Shown in pieces: positions 42,349 through 51,447 of a DNA stretch of 64,000 nucleotides. The translations under genes were made by a program, and so were the position numbers. The notes under the pieces were generated by a model. It was not told where the DNA came from. It did not search any database and saw only the letters and a list, made by a program, of their open reading frames with translations. Position 1 is the first letter of the stretch, and every line of letters starts with the position of its first letter. The DNA is from JAPLHP01 sp963720375 (lineage in GTDB: Bacteria; Chloroflexota; Dehalococcoidia; UBA2247; RBG-13-53-26): contig CAVRFM010000012.1 of NCBI GenBank assembly GCA_963720375.1, positions 91,681-155,680 on the forward strand, read 5' to 3'.

Positions 42349-43605
42349 TCAGGCTAGCTCCTTTGGTTGTTTCTGGAGCGGGCTGGTTGCCTTGGCCAGT
42401 TCAGCGTCGGCCTGAAGCAGTGCTACCTTGTCTGTTTTCTCCCAGGGGAGATCGAGGTCATCGCGACCAAAGTGCCCATAGGCGGCTGTTTGCTTATATA
42501 TTGGGCGGCGTAGCCTTAGTGATTCAATAATGCCGCCGGGGCGGAAATCAAAGTGCTTTCTTATCAGGCTGGTGATAATTTCCTCATCTATCTTGGCGGT
42601 ACCGAATGTTTCAACGGATATGGAGATTGGGTGGGCTATTCCGATGGCATAGGAAATTTGAAGTTCTAGGCGGTCAGCAAGCCCGGCGGCAACAACGTTC
42701 TTTGCTGCATAGCGGGCGGCATAAGCTGCAGAACGGTCTACTTTAGTGGGGTCTTTCCCTGAGAAAGAGCCGCCACCGTGCCTGGCGATACCTCCGTAGG
42801 TATCAACCAATATCTTGCGTCCCGTGAGGCCGGTGTCTCCCATCGGGCCTCCAATCACAAATCGCCCAGTGGCATTGATGTAGTATTTGGTCTTCTTATC
42901 CAGAAGGTGGTGAGGTATTACCTTTCTTATTACCGCCTCTTGAATGTCTCGATGAATGACATCGTTGCTGATTGTATCGCTGTGTTGGGCAGCAATAATC
43001 ACAGCTTCTACTCGTTTAGGAACACCGTGGCTGTACTCAATGGTTACTTGGGACTTTCCGTCGGGGCGTAGATAGGAGAGTGTCCCATCCTTTCTGACTT
43101 CAGCCAGGCGTTTGCAGAGTTTATGAGCCAGCGAGATAGGCAGTGGCATGAGCTCAGGGGTTTCGTTGCAGGCGAAGCCTATCATCATCCCTTGGTCGCC
43201 CGCACCCAGTGTTTCTTTCTCGTTTATATTGTTTGCCTTCTCTCGCGCTTCTATGGAGCAGTTCACTCCCATCGCGATGTCTGAAGATTGCTCCTTGACG
43301 GAGGTGATGACGCCACAGGTTTCGCCATCGAACCCATACTTGGCACGGGTGTAGCCTATTTCCAAAACAGTATCCCTAGCGATCTGGGGTATCTCAACAT
43401 AGCAGTTAGTCGTGATCTCCCCTGTTACAATAATCAGTCCGGTGGTAGTCATAACCTCACAGGCCACTCGGGCCATAGGATCTTTGGCCAGAATAGCATC
43501 CAGAACTGCATCAGATATCAGGTCGCAAATCTTGTCCGGGTGCCCTTCTGTAACCGACTCGGAAGTGAGCAGGTATGAAGGGGATTTCATGAAGTTCAAC
43601 GTCAC
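42349..43605 (-). CDS. metK: S-adenosylmethionine synthetase
   Basis: 418 aa; makes AdoMet from methionine and ATP. Signatures are SESVTEGHPDKICDLISDAV, the P-loop-like GAGDQGMMIGFA, and GGGSFSGKDPTKVDRSAAY with the second metal/phosphate site. Start: GTG at 43605, which is 8 nt after GAGGAGG; the more conventional-looking ATG at 43590 would be 23 nt away. It lies 37 nt downstream of ahcY. Confidence 0.96.
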   Translation of the reverse strand: MTLNFMKSPSYLLTSESVTEGHPDKICDLISDAVLDAILAKDPMARVACEVMTTTGLIIVTGEITTNCYVEIPQIARDTVLEIGYTRAKYGFDGETCGVITSVKEQSSDIAMGVNCSIEAREKANNINEKETLGAGDQGMMIGFACNETPELMPLPISLAHKLCKRLAEVRKDGTLSYLRPDGKSQVTIEYSHGVPKRVEAVIIAAQHSDTISNDVIHRDIQEAVIRKVIPHHLLDKKTKYYINATGRFVIGGPMGDTGLTGRKILVDTYGGIARHGGGSFSGKDPTKVDRSAAYAARYAAKNVVAAGLADRLELQISYAIGIAHPISISVETFGTAKIDEEIITSLIRKHFDFRPGGIIESLRLRRPIYKQTAAYGHFGRDDLDLPWEKTDKVALLQADAELAKATSPLQKQPKELA

Positions 43606-43642
43606 TATTCTTTCCTCCTCTAGTTAAACAGGCAGATGGAAT

Positions 43643-44914
43643 TCAAGTTCCCATTTCCCAACTCTCTAGGTATTGTCTCTGTTCGCGTGTTAGTTTGTCA
43701 ATTGTAGTTCCCATTGAGCGTAGTTTCAGTCTGCCTACCTCCTGGTCTATCTCCTTGGGCACGGGGTAAACTCCAGGGGAGTTTTTCTTCTTGAGGTTGA
43801 ACATATACTCGGCGCAGAGCGCCTGATTTGCGAAGCTCATGTCCATTACACTGGCCGGATGTCCCTCGGCCGCGGCGAGGTTAATTAACCTGCCTTCGGC
43901 TAGAAGGAAAAGGTGTCGTCCGTCTTGTAAGGTATACTCCTCAACAAAGGGGCGTAGTATTCTTTTCTTGGTTGATAGGCTTTCTAGCGCAGGAATATTG
44001 ATCTCTACATTGAAATGGCCGCTATTTGCCAGGATGGCGCCATCTTTCATGGCCTGGAGGTGAGGTTTATCTATGGCCTTCAGCCCACCGGTAATGGTGA
44101 TGAAAATATCGCCAATTTTAGCTGCCTTGAGAAGCGGCATCACCTGGTATCCATCCATAATGCCTTCAAGAGCGCGGATAGGGTTGACCTCAGTCACTAT
44201 CACCTGTGCCCCCAAGCCTCGGGCGCGCATGGCTATTCCCCGCCCGCACCATCCATATCCACAGACCACCACATTCTTTCCAGCCCAAAGAATATTGGTG
44301 GCTCTAGTGATGCCGTCAATGGTGCTCTGACCGGTGCCGTAGCGATTATCAAAGAAGTGCTTGGTCTCTGCATCATTTACGGCAATAATCGGATACTTTA
44401 GCTTTCCATGTTCTGCCATGCTGCGCAGCCTAACGAGACCGGTAGTGGTCTCCTCCATACCTCCGATGATATTCGCAGCCATGGTGCTTTTGCCTTTGTG
44501 TAAGGCAGTCACTAAATCAGCACCATCGTCGATGGTGATGTGAGGTTGTTGGGCTAGAGCGGCGTTAATGTGTCTGTAGTAAGTTTTACTGTCCTCCCCT
44601 TTTATGGCGTAGACCGGTATTCCATACTCAAGCATAGCAGCAGCTACGTCATCTTGGGTGCTCAGGGGATTGGAGGCACAGAATGTCAGGTCAGCGCCAC
44701 CAGCCTTAAGGGTCAGAGCCAGGTTGGCGGTCTCGGTGGTGATATGCAGGCAGCCAGAGATTCTGGCTCCTTTAAGGGGTTTCTCCCTGGCGAATCTCTC
44801 TCTTATCAACTGCAGCACTGGCATCTCTCGTGCTGCCCATTCGATGCGCAGCTTGCCTTGTGGGGCGAGAGAATGGTCTCTTACATCGCCCTGGCTGACT
44901 GCTTTCCGGTTCAT
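43643..44914 (-). CDS. ahcY: Adenosylhomocysteinase
   Basis: 423 aa; reversibly splits S-adenosylhomocysteine to adenosine and homocysteine using bound NAD+. LHITTETANLALTLKAGGAD, HFFDNRYGTGQSTIDGI and the NAD fold VVVCGYGWCGRGIAMRARGLG are conserved; the protein ends DKLTREQRQYLESW. The shorter length and the C-terminal end lacking the KPxxYRY tail match the archaeal/thermophile branch. ATG at 44914 follows AAAGGAG by 7 nt; 22 upstream codons in frame are rejected. Confidence 0.95.
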   Translation of the reverse strand: MNRKAVSQGDVRDHSLAPQGKLRIEWAAREMPVLQLIRERFAREKPLKGARISGCLHITTETANLALTLKAGGADLTFCASNPLSTQDDVAAAMLEYGIPVYAIKGEDSKTYYRHINAALAQQPHITIDDGADLVTALHKGKSTMAANIIGGMEETTTGLVRLRSMAEHGKLKYPIIAVNDAETKHFFDNRYGTGQSTIDGITRATNILWAGKNVVVCGYGWCGRGIAMRARGLGAQVIVTEVNPIRALEGIMDGYQVMPLLKAAKIGDIFITITGGLKAIDKPHLQAMKDGAILANSGHFNVEINIPALESLSTKKRILRPFVEEYTLQDGRHLFLLAEGRLINLAAAEGHPASVMDMSFANQALCAEYMFNLKKKNSPGVYPVPKEIDQEVGRLKLRSMGTTIDKLTREQRQYLESWEMGT

Positions 44915-44991
44915 ATAAATCTCCTTTCTCAATTGGACCGATTTTGAACTTATCTCTTCTCTACACTTGCGAGGTGCCAATCTTCATGTGG

Positions 44992-45000
44992 ATTATATCA
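44992..45000 (-). promoter_or_regulatory. Extended -10 promoter for ahcY-metK
   Basis: On the minus strand TGATATAAT is an exact extended -10 element, about 78 nt upstream of the ahcY ATG. I looked for SAM- or SAH-riboswitch features in the short leader and found none. Confidence 0.45.
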
Positions 45001-45065
45001 AGATTGGGATTTAAATGCTTTGATGCTTCGAATTTTGTCATCTGCAAGTACTGACTATGAGTCGA

Positions 45066-45584
45066 TCACCCCTCTCGTACCCACTCCAGTAATTCTTCCA
45101 TGATTTGCGGGCGGTTTGCTCTTGATACCTGAAGTATCTTGACTCTGGAATCCTGCTTGATCTGGTCGGCCCAGGGGTGAGATTGAAGCATAATGGTGCC
45201 CAGCAGTCTCTTCCCGCTATCCAGAGCTTCCAGTATTGCCTCTCGAAAGGCAGGAGAGAATAGCTCCATCTTCCCGATCTCATCGACGACTATTATCTCG
45301 CAGTTATCAATTGCCTGTCGCAGAGCACGAACTCCAACCTTATCGAGGTTACTGGTGTCAACCCCGTATTTGCCCACTCGTTGAGGACCGCGAATGTTAA
45401 CATAGGCGAGAACTGCGCTTGATCCATCTAAGGTGACTATTTCAAAACCCTGCCGTATCCCCTGATGGCGTATTTCCTGAGTGTAGAAACCCCCGGCTCT
45501 TTCCTTCACCATGGCGATTGCCTGCCTGATGATGGTAGTTTTGCCTGTGCCGGGAGCACCACTGAGAAAGAGGGCCTGCTTCAC
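45066..45584 (-). CDS. THEP1-family nucleoside-triphosphatase
   Basis: 172 aa. P-loop SGAPGTGKTTIIRQA at residues 8-22, GGFYTQEIRHQGIRQGFEIVTLDG, and Walker B IIVVDEIGKMELFSPAFREA near residue 99 are the NTPase_1/THEP1 pattern. Members hydrolyse several NTPs in vitro and are found in archaea, Thermotoga and animals; the physiological role is unknown. The ATG overlaps the stop of the upstream DUF6485-like gene (ATGA), so translation is coupled. Confidence 0.92.
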   Translation of the reverse strand: MKQALFLSGAPGTGKTTIIRQAIAMVKERAGGFYTQEIRHQGIRQGFEIVTLDGSSAVLAYVNIRGPQRVGKYGVDTSNLDKVGVRALRQAIDNCEIIVVDEIGKMELFSPAFREAILEALDSGKRLLGTIMLQSHPWADQIKQDSRVKILQVSRANRPQIMEELLEWVREG

Positions 45585-45799
45585 GAGGTCGATTCTTTCT
45601 TCGAGTTTTTGGTGAAGGCTCTTATAAATCGGGCGGTAGAGCGGTCATAGGTTCTCTCGAATTCTGGTGGGAAGAGGCATCCCGGCAGCTCATCAAGAGC
45701 ATGGTGGTAGGATATACACTCACAGCATTTGCCTTTCCTGGTACAAGAATTGTAAGTGCAGGCACATGCTGCTTTGTTTACGTCAATGCTGCAATTCAT
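45581..45799 (-). CDS. Small cysteine-rich DUF6485-like protein
   Basis: 72 aa. Seven cysteines fall in a dense N-terminal block: residues 3, 12, 14, 19, 25, 26 and 28, then another near residue 41. The core ACTYNSCTRKGKCCECISYH followed by LDELPGCLFP and TYDRS matches what I recall of the DUF6485 family. The Cys pattern suggests metal or [Fe-S] binding. The role is unknown. Coupling to the THEP1 gene by a 4-nt overlap and its place in the methionine-cycle operon are the only hints. Confidence 0.78.
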   Translation of the reverse strand: MNCSIDVNKAACACTYNSCTRKGKCCECISYHHALDELPGCLFPPEFERTYDRSTARFIRAFTKNSKKESTS

Positions 45800-45864
45800 A
45801 TTGATAGTTTCCTTCGTAAAACCGGATCAGGTTTATGGAGATACCTGGTTTTCCGATTGCCCCG

Positions 45865-46893
45865 CTATATTATATAGCGTTGCCGCACTTTGTTGGAGAG
45901 CTGTACCAGGTATTCCAAGGCCTGCTCAGCTGCTTCCGGTATGAGGGATGCCAGACCACAAGATGGGGTGATCAAACCCTGCTTCACCAGTTGTCTGAAC
46001 TGGATGTCTTTCCCGGCAAGGGGTGCCATTGCTTCTTCCAGGCGGTCCTTTAGGCTGGCTGTGCTCTCCTTAGCCAAGGTTTCTTCATCGTTGGGGACAA
46101 TGCCCCAGGCGATGCTGCCTCCCTGTTTTAGGAAAGAGTGTACTTCAGCAGGGTATGTGCTGAGGGCATTGGGGTAGTTGTAAGCGTCAAAGCTCAGGAT
46201 ATTGATAGGAAGACTGAGCACCAGAGGCCAGTCTGTGTTACCGCAACAGTGTATCCCTTTGAGGCCGCTGATACCAGACAGTGTTTCCTCCAGCAGGCTG
46301 AGCACTTTCTCTGATGGCAGAGAAACAAAGGCAGAGCCAAGAGAGGTCAGATAGGGTTCGTCAACAAAAATAATGGTGTTGGGCGAAATCTGGCGCAGGG
46401 CTCTTTCCTGCCAGGAGGCTTTGAGACGCAAGTGTCTGGCTATGGCTTCTGCCAGGGTCTCGTCATAGATGACAGAGCGTGCCCCGTCGGTAACGGAGAG
46501 TCCCTGGCTTATGGGGCCAGTCACCTGGCCCTTAATGGCAAAGGGAGTCTCTGTGCGTGAAGCGAGGAAGGCGTGAAGGCCTGCCGCATAATCAGAGCTG
46601 ATGGCATAGTGTGTTATGTCATTGTTGAGATAAGCTGTGTATAGTTGTTCCAATCCCTGATCTAGATCCTTGGAGTGGTCGATATAGATACGCGTATCGC
46701 CTATGGTTATTCCTGGAAAACCTTCACTGAACTGGGCATACATGTTTTCTTTGGAGGAGCGCCTGGGCAGTTGTGGCCAAGCGGGAACAGCAGTGAGGTA
46801 TCGATGAATCAGGCGACATGCCTCCTGCGGATCAGTATGGGGCATACTGCCGATAATGGTGGGTAAACAATCAAACTCAAGTTTTGCTGACAT
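45865..46893 (-). CDS. Short MetE-like protein (candidate core methionine synthase)
   Basis: 342 aa with a UROD/MetE-type barrel. IGSMPHTDP at the N-terminus, IKGQVTGPIS near residue 120, FVDEPYLTSLG near 177, GIHCCGNTDWP (His215, Cys217) and TPSCGLASL (Cys312) place likely zinc ligands where cobalamin-independent methionine synthase has them. The N-terminal half of full MetE is absent. Short core MetE proteins of Dehalococcoides and archaea take methyl groups from methyl-corrinoid carriers rather than folates. Placement between mtnP and ahcY/metK supports a role in methionine regeneration. A methyltransferase with another acceptor is possible. Confidence 0.75.
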   Translation of the reverse strand: MSAKLEFDCLPTIIGSMPHTDPQEACRLIHRYLTAVPAWPQLPRRSSKENMYAQFSEGFPGITIGDTRIYIDHSKDLDQGLEQLYTAYLNNDITHYAISSDYAAGLHAFLASRTETPFAIKGQVTGPISQGLSVTDGARSVIYDETLAEAIARHLRLKASWQERALRQISPNTIIFVDEPYLTSLGSAFVSLPSEKVLSLLEETLSGISGLKGIHCCGNTDWPLVLSLPINILSFDAYNYPNALSTYPAEVHSFLKQGGSIAWGIVPNDEETLAKESTASLKDRLEEAMAPLAGKDIQFRQLVKQGLITPSCGLASLIPEAAEQALEYLVQLSNKVRQRYII

Positions 46894-46903
46894 CAGATCT
46901 CTG

Positions 46904-47767
46904 CTACTTCACATATTTCCCTATGAGCAGGGCCAGTTCTTTTTTTATGTGAACCGGAATATGCTCGGGTGCGGTGATTATAGCATCCTTCAGGGCGTCA
47001 GCGCATTGACATTCTCTCTTATCAGGAACGCGGCTGACAGCCATTTTCAGGATATTCTTGGCCGTTTCTACGCTTCGTTGTAAATTGGCTACCACCATCT
47101 CTACCGTTACAGACTCTTCGCTTTGATGCCAGTTGTCGTAATCGGTGACGAAGGCAAGGGTGGCGTAACAGATTTCAGCTTCTCGGGCCAATTTAGCCTC
47201 AGGAATGGTGGTCATGCCGACAATGCTAGCTCCCCACGAACGATAGAGGAATGATTCTGCCTTGGTGGAGAAGAGAGGGCCTTCGATGACGATGCAGGTG
47301 CCTCCTTTGTGGACTTTGGCCCCTGTTTTTTGAGCTGTTTCGTAGAGAACATGGCTTAGGTGTGGGCAGAAGGGATCGGCGAAGCCGACATGAGCCACCA
47401 ACCCTTGCCCAAAGAAGGTATTCACCCTGCTCTTGGTACGGTCAATGAGCTGGTCGGGAATAACCAGGTCCAGCGGATGGATATTCTCTTTCAGGCTTCC
47501 TACTGCGCTGACGGAGATTATCTGCTCGACGCCCAGGGATTTCAGAGCATATATGTTAGCTCTTACCGGGATCTCGGTTGGGCTGATGCGATGTCCCTTG
47601 CCGTGCCTGGGAAGAAAGGCGATCCTTACTCCATGCAGAGTACCTATGGTAATGATATCGCTTGGTTCACCAAAGGGGGTCTTCACTCTGGTTTCTTCGA
47701 TATCGCTCATCCCTTCTATCTGGTAGAGCCCGCTGCCTCCGATGACGCCAATCTTAGCTTTGGCCAC
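46904..47767 (-). CDS. mtnP: S-methyl-5'-thioadenosine phosphorylase
   Basis: 287 aa; cleaves methylthioadenosine with phosphate to adenine and 5-methylthioribose 1-phosphate. IGVIGGSGLYQIEGM at the N-terminus, LPRHGKGHRISPTEIPVRANIYALKSLG near residue 53, IVIEGPLFSTKAES near 160, and GMTTIPEAKLAREAEICYA with TDYDNWH near 200 are family motifs. GTG start after AAGGAGG. The product feeds MtnA, encoded immediately upstream. A close relative, 5'-methylthioinosine phosphorylase, is less likely but not excluded. Confidence 0.94.
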   Translation of the reverse strand: MAKAKIGVIGGSGLYQIEGMSDIEETRVKTPFGEPSDIITIGTLHGVRIAFLPRHGKGHRISPTEIPVRANIYALKSLGVEQIISVSAVGSLKENIHPLDLVIPDQLIDRTKSRVNTFFGQGLVAHVGFADPFCPHLSHVLYETAQKTGAKVHKGGTCIVIEGPLFSTKAESFLYRSWGASIVGMTTIPEAKLAREAEICYATLAFVTDYDNWHQSEESVTVEMVVANLQRSVETAKNILKMAVSRVPDKRECQCADALKDAIITAPEHIPVHIKKELALLIGKYVK

Positions 47768-47805
47768 AAGGTCCTCCTTCTACGTCCAAAGTGGGCCGGA
47801 AATAT

Positions 47806-48834
47806 CTAGTTGCCGAAGAGTTTCGATAGACTGACCTGGTAAGGCTTCTTCACAATGCCCTTTTCGGTGATTATTGCCGAAACATAGCGGTGTGGTGTTA
47901 CATCAAAGGCCGGATTGGCCACCTGCACGCCATCCGGGGCCACCAACACGCCCTGGATATGGGTGATCTCCTCTGGCCCTCGATTCTCGATAGGAATTTC
48001 TGCACCAGAGCTTAACCGTATGTCGATGGTTGTGGTGGGAGCAGCAACATAGAAGGGGATGGTATTCTCCTTGGCTAGAACTGCCAGCGTATAGGTACCT
48101 ATTTTATTGGCTACATCCCCATTAGCGGCAATCCTGTCAGCGCCTACTATGATGCAGCTTACGTCTCCTCTGCTCATGAAATGGCCTGCCATAGAGTCGG
48201 TGATGAGGGTAACTTCGATATCCTCATGCATTAGCTCCCAAACAGTGAGGCGAGCCCCCTGAAGGAGGGGGCGGGTCTCAGTAGCGATAACATGGATTCT
48301 TTTCCCTTGTGCTTTTGCTGCCTTGATTACGCCGAGCGCTGTGCCATATCCTGCTGTGGCCAGTGCTCCTGCATTACAGTGCGTTAGGATAGTGAATCCA
48401 TCGCCTATGATTTCGGCGCCGAACCGAGAGATTTGCTTTGTGGCTTGTTTTTCACCGGTGTGAATTTTTTTTGCCTCAGCAATGAGGGCTGCCTTCATGC
48501 TGGTAATGTCCTTCTGTACCTGAGCTGCCGCCGTCATTCGCTCGATGGCGCGGAAAAGATTGACTGCGGTTGGTCTGGTGGAGGCTAATACTTCAGCGAT
48601 GTGCCTTAATTCGGCAAGAAATTTATCTTGACTGTCAGTCTCGATAGCCTGAGCTCCCAGGGCGATCCCGTAGGCAGCGGTGACGCCGATCATGGGTGCC
48701 CCGCGAACCTTCATACCATTGATTGCCTGGGCGACTTCCTGATAGCTGAAGAGCTGAAGGTAAACCTCTTGCTGAGGTAGCCTGGTCTGGTCGATGATCT
48801 CGATTTTGTTGTTAAGCCATCTTATAGCTTCCAT
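47806..48834 (-). CDS. mtnA: 5-methylthioribose-1-phosphate isomerase
   Basis: 342 aa of the eIF-2B-related family. MKVRGAPMIGVTAAYG near residue 43, THCNAGALATAGYGTALGVI near 150, ETRPLLQGARLTVWEL near 185, and GADRIAANGDVANKIGTYTLAV near 233, with the catalytic Asp, are conserved. It isomerises methylthioribose 1-phosphate to methylthioribulose 1-phosphate. None of the later salvage genes (mtnB, mtnC/E, mtnD) is in this window, so the pathway may be incomplete or use a ribulose-aldolase shunt. ATG at 48834 gives the standard start; 49 upstream codons in frame are rejected. Confidence 0.94.
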   Translation of the reverse strand: MEAIRWLNNKIEIIDQTRLPQQEVYLQLFSYQEVAQAINGMKVRGAPMIGVTAAYGIALGAQAIETDSQDKFLAELRHIAEVLASTRPTAVNLFRAIERMTAAAQVQKDITSMKAALIAEAKKIHTGEKQATKQISRFGAEIIGDGFTILTHCNAGALATAGYGTALGVIKAAKAQGKRIHVIATETRPLLQGARLTVWELMHEDIEVTLITDSMAGHFMSRGDVSCIIVGADRIAANGDVANKIGTYTLAVLAKENTIPFYVAAPTTTIDIRLSSGAEIPIENRGPEEITHIQGVLVAPDGVQVANPAFDVTPHRYVSAIITEKGIVKKPYQVSLSKLFGN

Positions 48835-48946
48835 ACCTATAATCCCATCGATTAGTTTACCATTTGGAGAGTTGCCAGTCATGCTGTGTGATGAGGATGG
48901 TTTGAAATCGGTTGGGGATGGTGGTAAAACATTAAGGTTAATACGC

Positions 48947-50212
48947 ATGACACGCGAGGATAATCGGGAACAGAAAAGCATGCTCGGCTCTTATCGAGTT
49001 CTAGACTTCACGGATGAAAAAGGGTTTATATGCGGCAAGGCTCTGGCTGACCTGGGAGCTGACGTAATAAAGATTGAGCCACCCGGCGGCGACCTTTCCA
49101 GGAATATTGGTCCTTTCTATCGTGATATCCCTCATGCCGAGGAGAGCCTCTACTGGTTTGCTTACAATGCTAACAAGAGAGGCATTACCCTGAACATAGA
49201 GACGACCGATGGGCAACAAATCATCAAAAGCCTGGTGAAGAATGCCGACTTTATCGTTGAGTCCTTTGCTCCAGGGCGTTTGGAGAGTCTTGGCCTTGGA
49301 TATTCGGTGCTCAGCCAGGTGAATCCTCGGGTTATTCTCACCTCGATAACCCCGTTTGGACAGAATGGTCCCTACCGCGATTACAAGACTTCCGACATTG
49401 TGAGCATGGCCTTAGGTGGCTATATGTACCTGACGGGCGAGCCTGACCGACCTCCGGTGAGGATTGGTTTTCCGCAGGCCTATCTCCATGCTGGTATGGC
49501 GGCAGCTTCGGGAGCAATGATTGCTCATTATCACCGGCAGCTTACCGGAGAAGGACAATGGGTGGATGTCTCAATACATGAAGCTTGTGCCTGGATACCA
49601 CCTGATTCCTACATTTTCTGGGAGATGAATCAACTCCTTGAAGAGAGACATGGAGGGGTTCGGGTGAGACCAACGACTGGCGCTCGTATGAGGCGCATAT
49701 GGCAATGTAAGGATGGGTATATCAGCTTTGACATGTATGGCGGAAGGTTGGCTAGGAACTTCATGTCTCCCCTAGCGGCCTGGATGGCAGAGGAAGGATT
49801 GGCACCGGATTTCCTTAAAGAGATAGATTGGGAGACCTTCGATTACTCAACGGTGACCCCGGAGATGGTGGATAGCATCTCCGAACCGGTCAGTCGCTTC
49901 TTTTTGGGGCATACCAGGGGGGAGCTCTGGAAGGGTGGGATAGCCAGGCGGTGCTGTGTTTACCCTGTGGCTTCTCCTGAGGATGTAGCGCAGAGCGAGC
50001 AACTTGCAGAGAGGGGCTATTGGGTGAAGCTCAGGCATGATGAACTCGAAGCTGACATTCCCTATCCTGGCCCTTGCATCAGGGCTTCAGAAGCCCTCTC
50101 TTGCCTGCGACGGAGAGCCCCTCTGATCGGCGAACATAATGAGGAGGTATATGGGGAGTTGGGGTTATCCAAGAAAGAAATCATTATCTTAAGACAGGGT
50201 GGAGTCATATAA
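48947..50212 (+). CDS. Class III CoA-transferase-like protein lacking the catalytic Asp
   Basis: 421 aa of the CaiB/BaiF family. GSYRVLDFTDEKGFICGK near residue 13, GADVIKIEPPGGDLSRN near 38 and NKRGITLNIE near 78 form the CoA-binding N-terminus. At the catalytic position the family has Asp four residues before a Gly, but here it is Tyr (GFPQAYLHAGMAAA). With the next gene, which keeps the Asp, it probably forms a heteromer in which this is the non-catalytic partner. ATG at 48947 follows AAGG by 9 nt. It is transcribed divergently from mtnA with 112 bp between. Confidence 0.85.
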   Translation: MTREDNREQKSMLGSYRVLDFTDEKGFICGKALADLGADVIKIEPPGGDLSRNIGPFYRDIPHAEESLYWFAYNANKRGITLNIETTDGQQIIKSLVKNADFIVESFAPGRLESLGLGYSVLSQVNPRVILTSITPFGQNGPYRDYKTSDIVSMALGGYMYLTGEPDRPPVRIGFPQAYLHAGMAAASGAMIAHYHRQLTGEGQWVDVSIHEACAWIPPDSYIFWEMNQLLEERHGGVRVRPTTGARMRRIWQCKDGYISFDMYGGRLARNFMSPLAAWMAEEGLAPDFLKEIDWETFDYSTVTPEMVDSISEPVSRFFLGHTRGELWKGGIARRCCVYPVASPEDVAQSEQLAERGYWVKLRHDELEADIPYPGPCIRASEALSCLRRRAPLIGEHNEEVYGELGLSKKEIIILRQGGVI

Positions 50213-50224
50213 GGAGAGGTGAGT

Positions 50225-51433
50225 TTGCAGGCGTTAGACGGGCTCAAAGTTGCCGATTTCTCTTGGTTTATATCGGGCCCATTAATGGCCAAGTTTCTTG
50301 GTGATTATGGCGCTGAGGTAATCCATATAGAGTCCAGCACCAGCCCTGATAATTTGAGGAGCACCACTCCGATGAAGGACAATGTGCCTGGGATTAATCG
50401 CTCAGCGGCTTGGGCTCGCTATAACAGCAGCAAGTATGGGGTAAGCCTCAATCTGAGAACGCCTCGCGGGGTGGAAGTGGGCAAGAAGATTGTTGTCTGG
50501 GCTGATGTGGTGGTAGAAAATTTCCGTTCTGGGACGATGGAGAAACTTGGCCTGGGTTATGAGGATCTCGAGAAGGTGAGGCCTGATATTATCATGTTGA
50601 GCTTGCCCATGTTCGGACACACTGGCCCTTTGGCCAAGCACCCCGGTCTTGGTTCTCAGCTAGCAGACTTAATCGGGTTTGGCAATCTCACGGGATGGCC
50701 TGACCGAGAACCCAGTTCACCTCCCGGGGCTTACACGGACTTCATTACCCCATATTTTGCTATTTGTGCTGTTATGGCTGCCCTTGATTACCGGCGCCGA
50801 ACCGGCAGAGGGCAGTATATTGAGCTATCTCAATATGAGGCAGGTATTCAGTTTCTAACACCTGTTATCATGGATTGGTTTGTGCATGGTCGGCTGCCGA
50901 GTCGAGCGGGTAACAGGTGTATGGGCGTCGCTCCTCACGGGGTCTATCGATGTTTTGGTTATGAGAGGTGGTGTGCCATTACTGTATTCACGGATGAGGA
51001 GTGGCAGAGCTTTTGTGGCGTAATTGGCAGATCCGACTTGACCGAAGATCCAAAATTTGCCACCGTATTGGCTCGAATTGAGAATTTCGAAGAGCTGGAT
51101 AGACTGATAGAAGAGTGGACTTTGAACCACACTGCTGAGGAAGTCATGGCCATGATGCAGGAGGCTGGGGTAGCTGCTGGGGTGGTACTAAATGGCCGTG
51201 ATTTAGGTGATAATCCTCATCTGAATGCCAGGGGTTTCTATAAAGAGTTGGTACATCCGGAGATCGGTACTTATCGTTGCCTGCTGCCGCCATTCAGGCT
51301 TTCAAAGACTCCTGGGGAACCAAAGAAGGCGGCTCCTTGCCTGGGTCAAGACAATGAATATGTTTATAGACATATTCTAGGCATGAGTGACGAGGAATTT
51401 ATTCAATTGCTAAATGAAGGGGTTCTTGACTAG
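50225..51433 (+). CDS. Class III CoA-transferase
   Basis: 402 aa, the catalytic-type partner of the preceding gene. LDGLKVADFSWFISGPLMAKFLGDYGAEVIHIE, split as LKVADFSWFISGP and GAEVIHIE, starts the Rossmann part. GAYTDFITPYFAI has the Asp that forms the CoA-thioester anhydride intermediate, and TGRGQYIELSQYEAG follows. Start: TTG at 50225 is 8 nt from AAGGAG (50211-50216), whereas the GTG at 50219 is only 2 nt away. It transfers CoA between acids, often aromatic or succinyl types. The acyl-CoA dehydrogenase gene converges on it, with the stop codons 14 bp apart. Confidence 0.9.
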   Translation: MQALDGLKVADFSWFISGPLMAKFLGDYGAEVIHIESSTSPDNLRSTTPMKDNVPGINRSAAWARYNSSKYGVSLNLRTPRGVEVGKKIVVWADVVVENFRSGTMEKLGLGYEDLEKVRPDIIMLSLPMFGHTGPLAKHPGLGSQLADLIGFGNLTGWPDREPSSPPGAYTDFITPYFAICAVMAALDYRRRTGRGQYIELSQYEAGIQFLTPVIMDWFVHGRLPSRAGNRCMGVAPHGVYRCFGYERWCAITVFTDEEWQSFCGVIGRSDLTEDPKFATVLARIENFEELDRLIEEWTLNHTAEEVMAMMQEAGVAAGVVLNGRDLGDNPHLNARGFYKELVHPEIGTYRCLLPPFRLSKTPGEPKKAAPCLGQDNEYVYRHILGMSDEEFIQLLNEGVLD

Positions 51434-51447
51434 GACTGAGCTCAGCC

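Noticed and set aside
44915..45065. SAM or SAH riboswitch upstream of ahcY-metK
   Set aside because: The leader is about 75 nt and shows no conserved core that I recognise; only an extended -10 promoter is visible.
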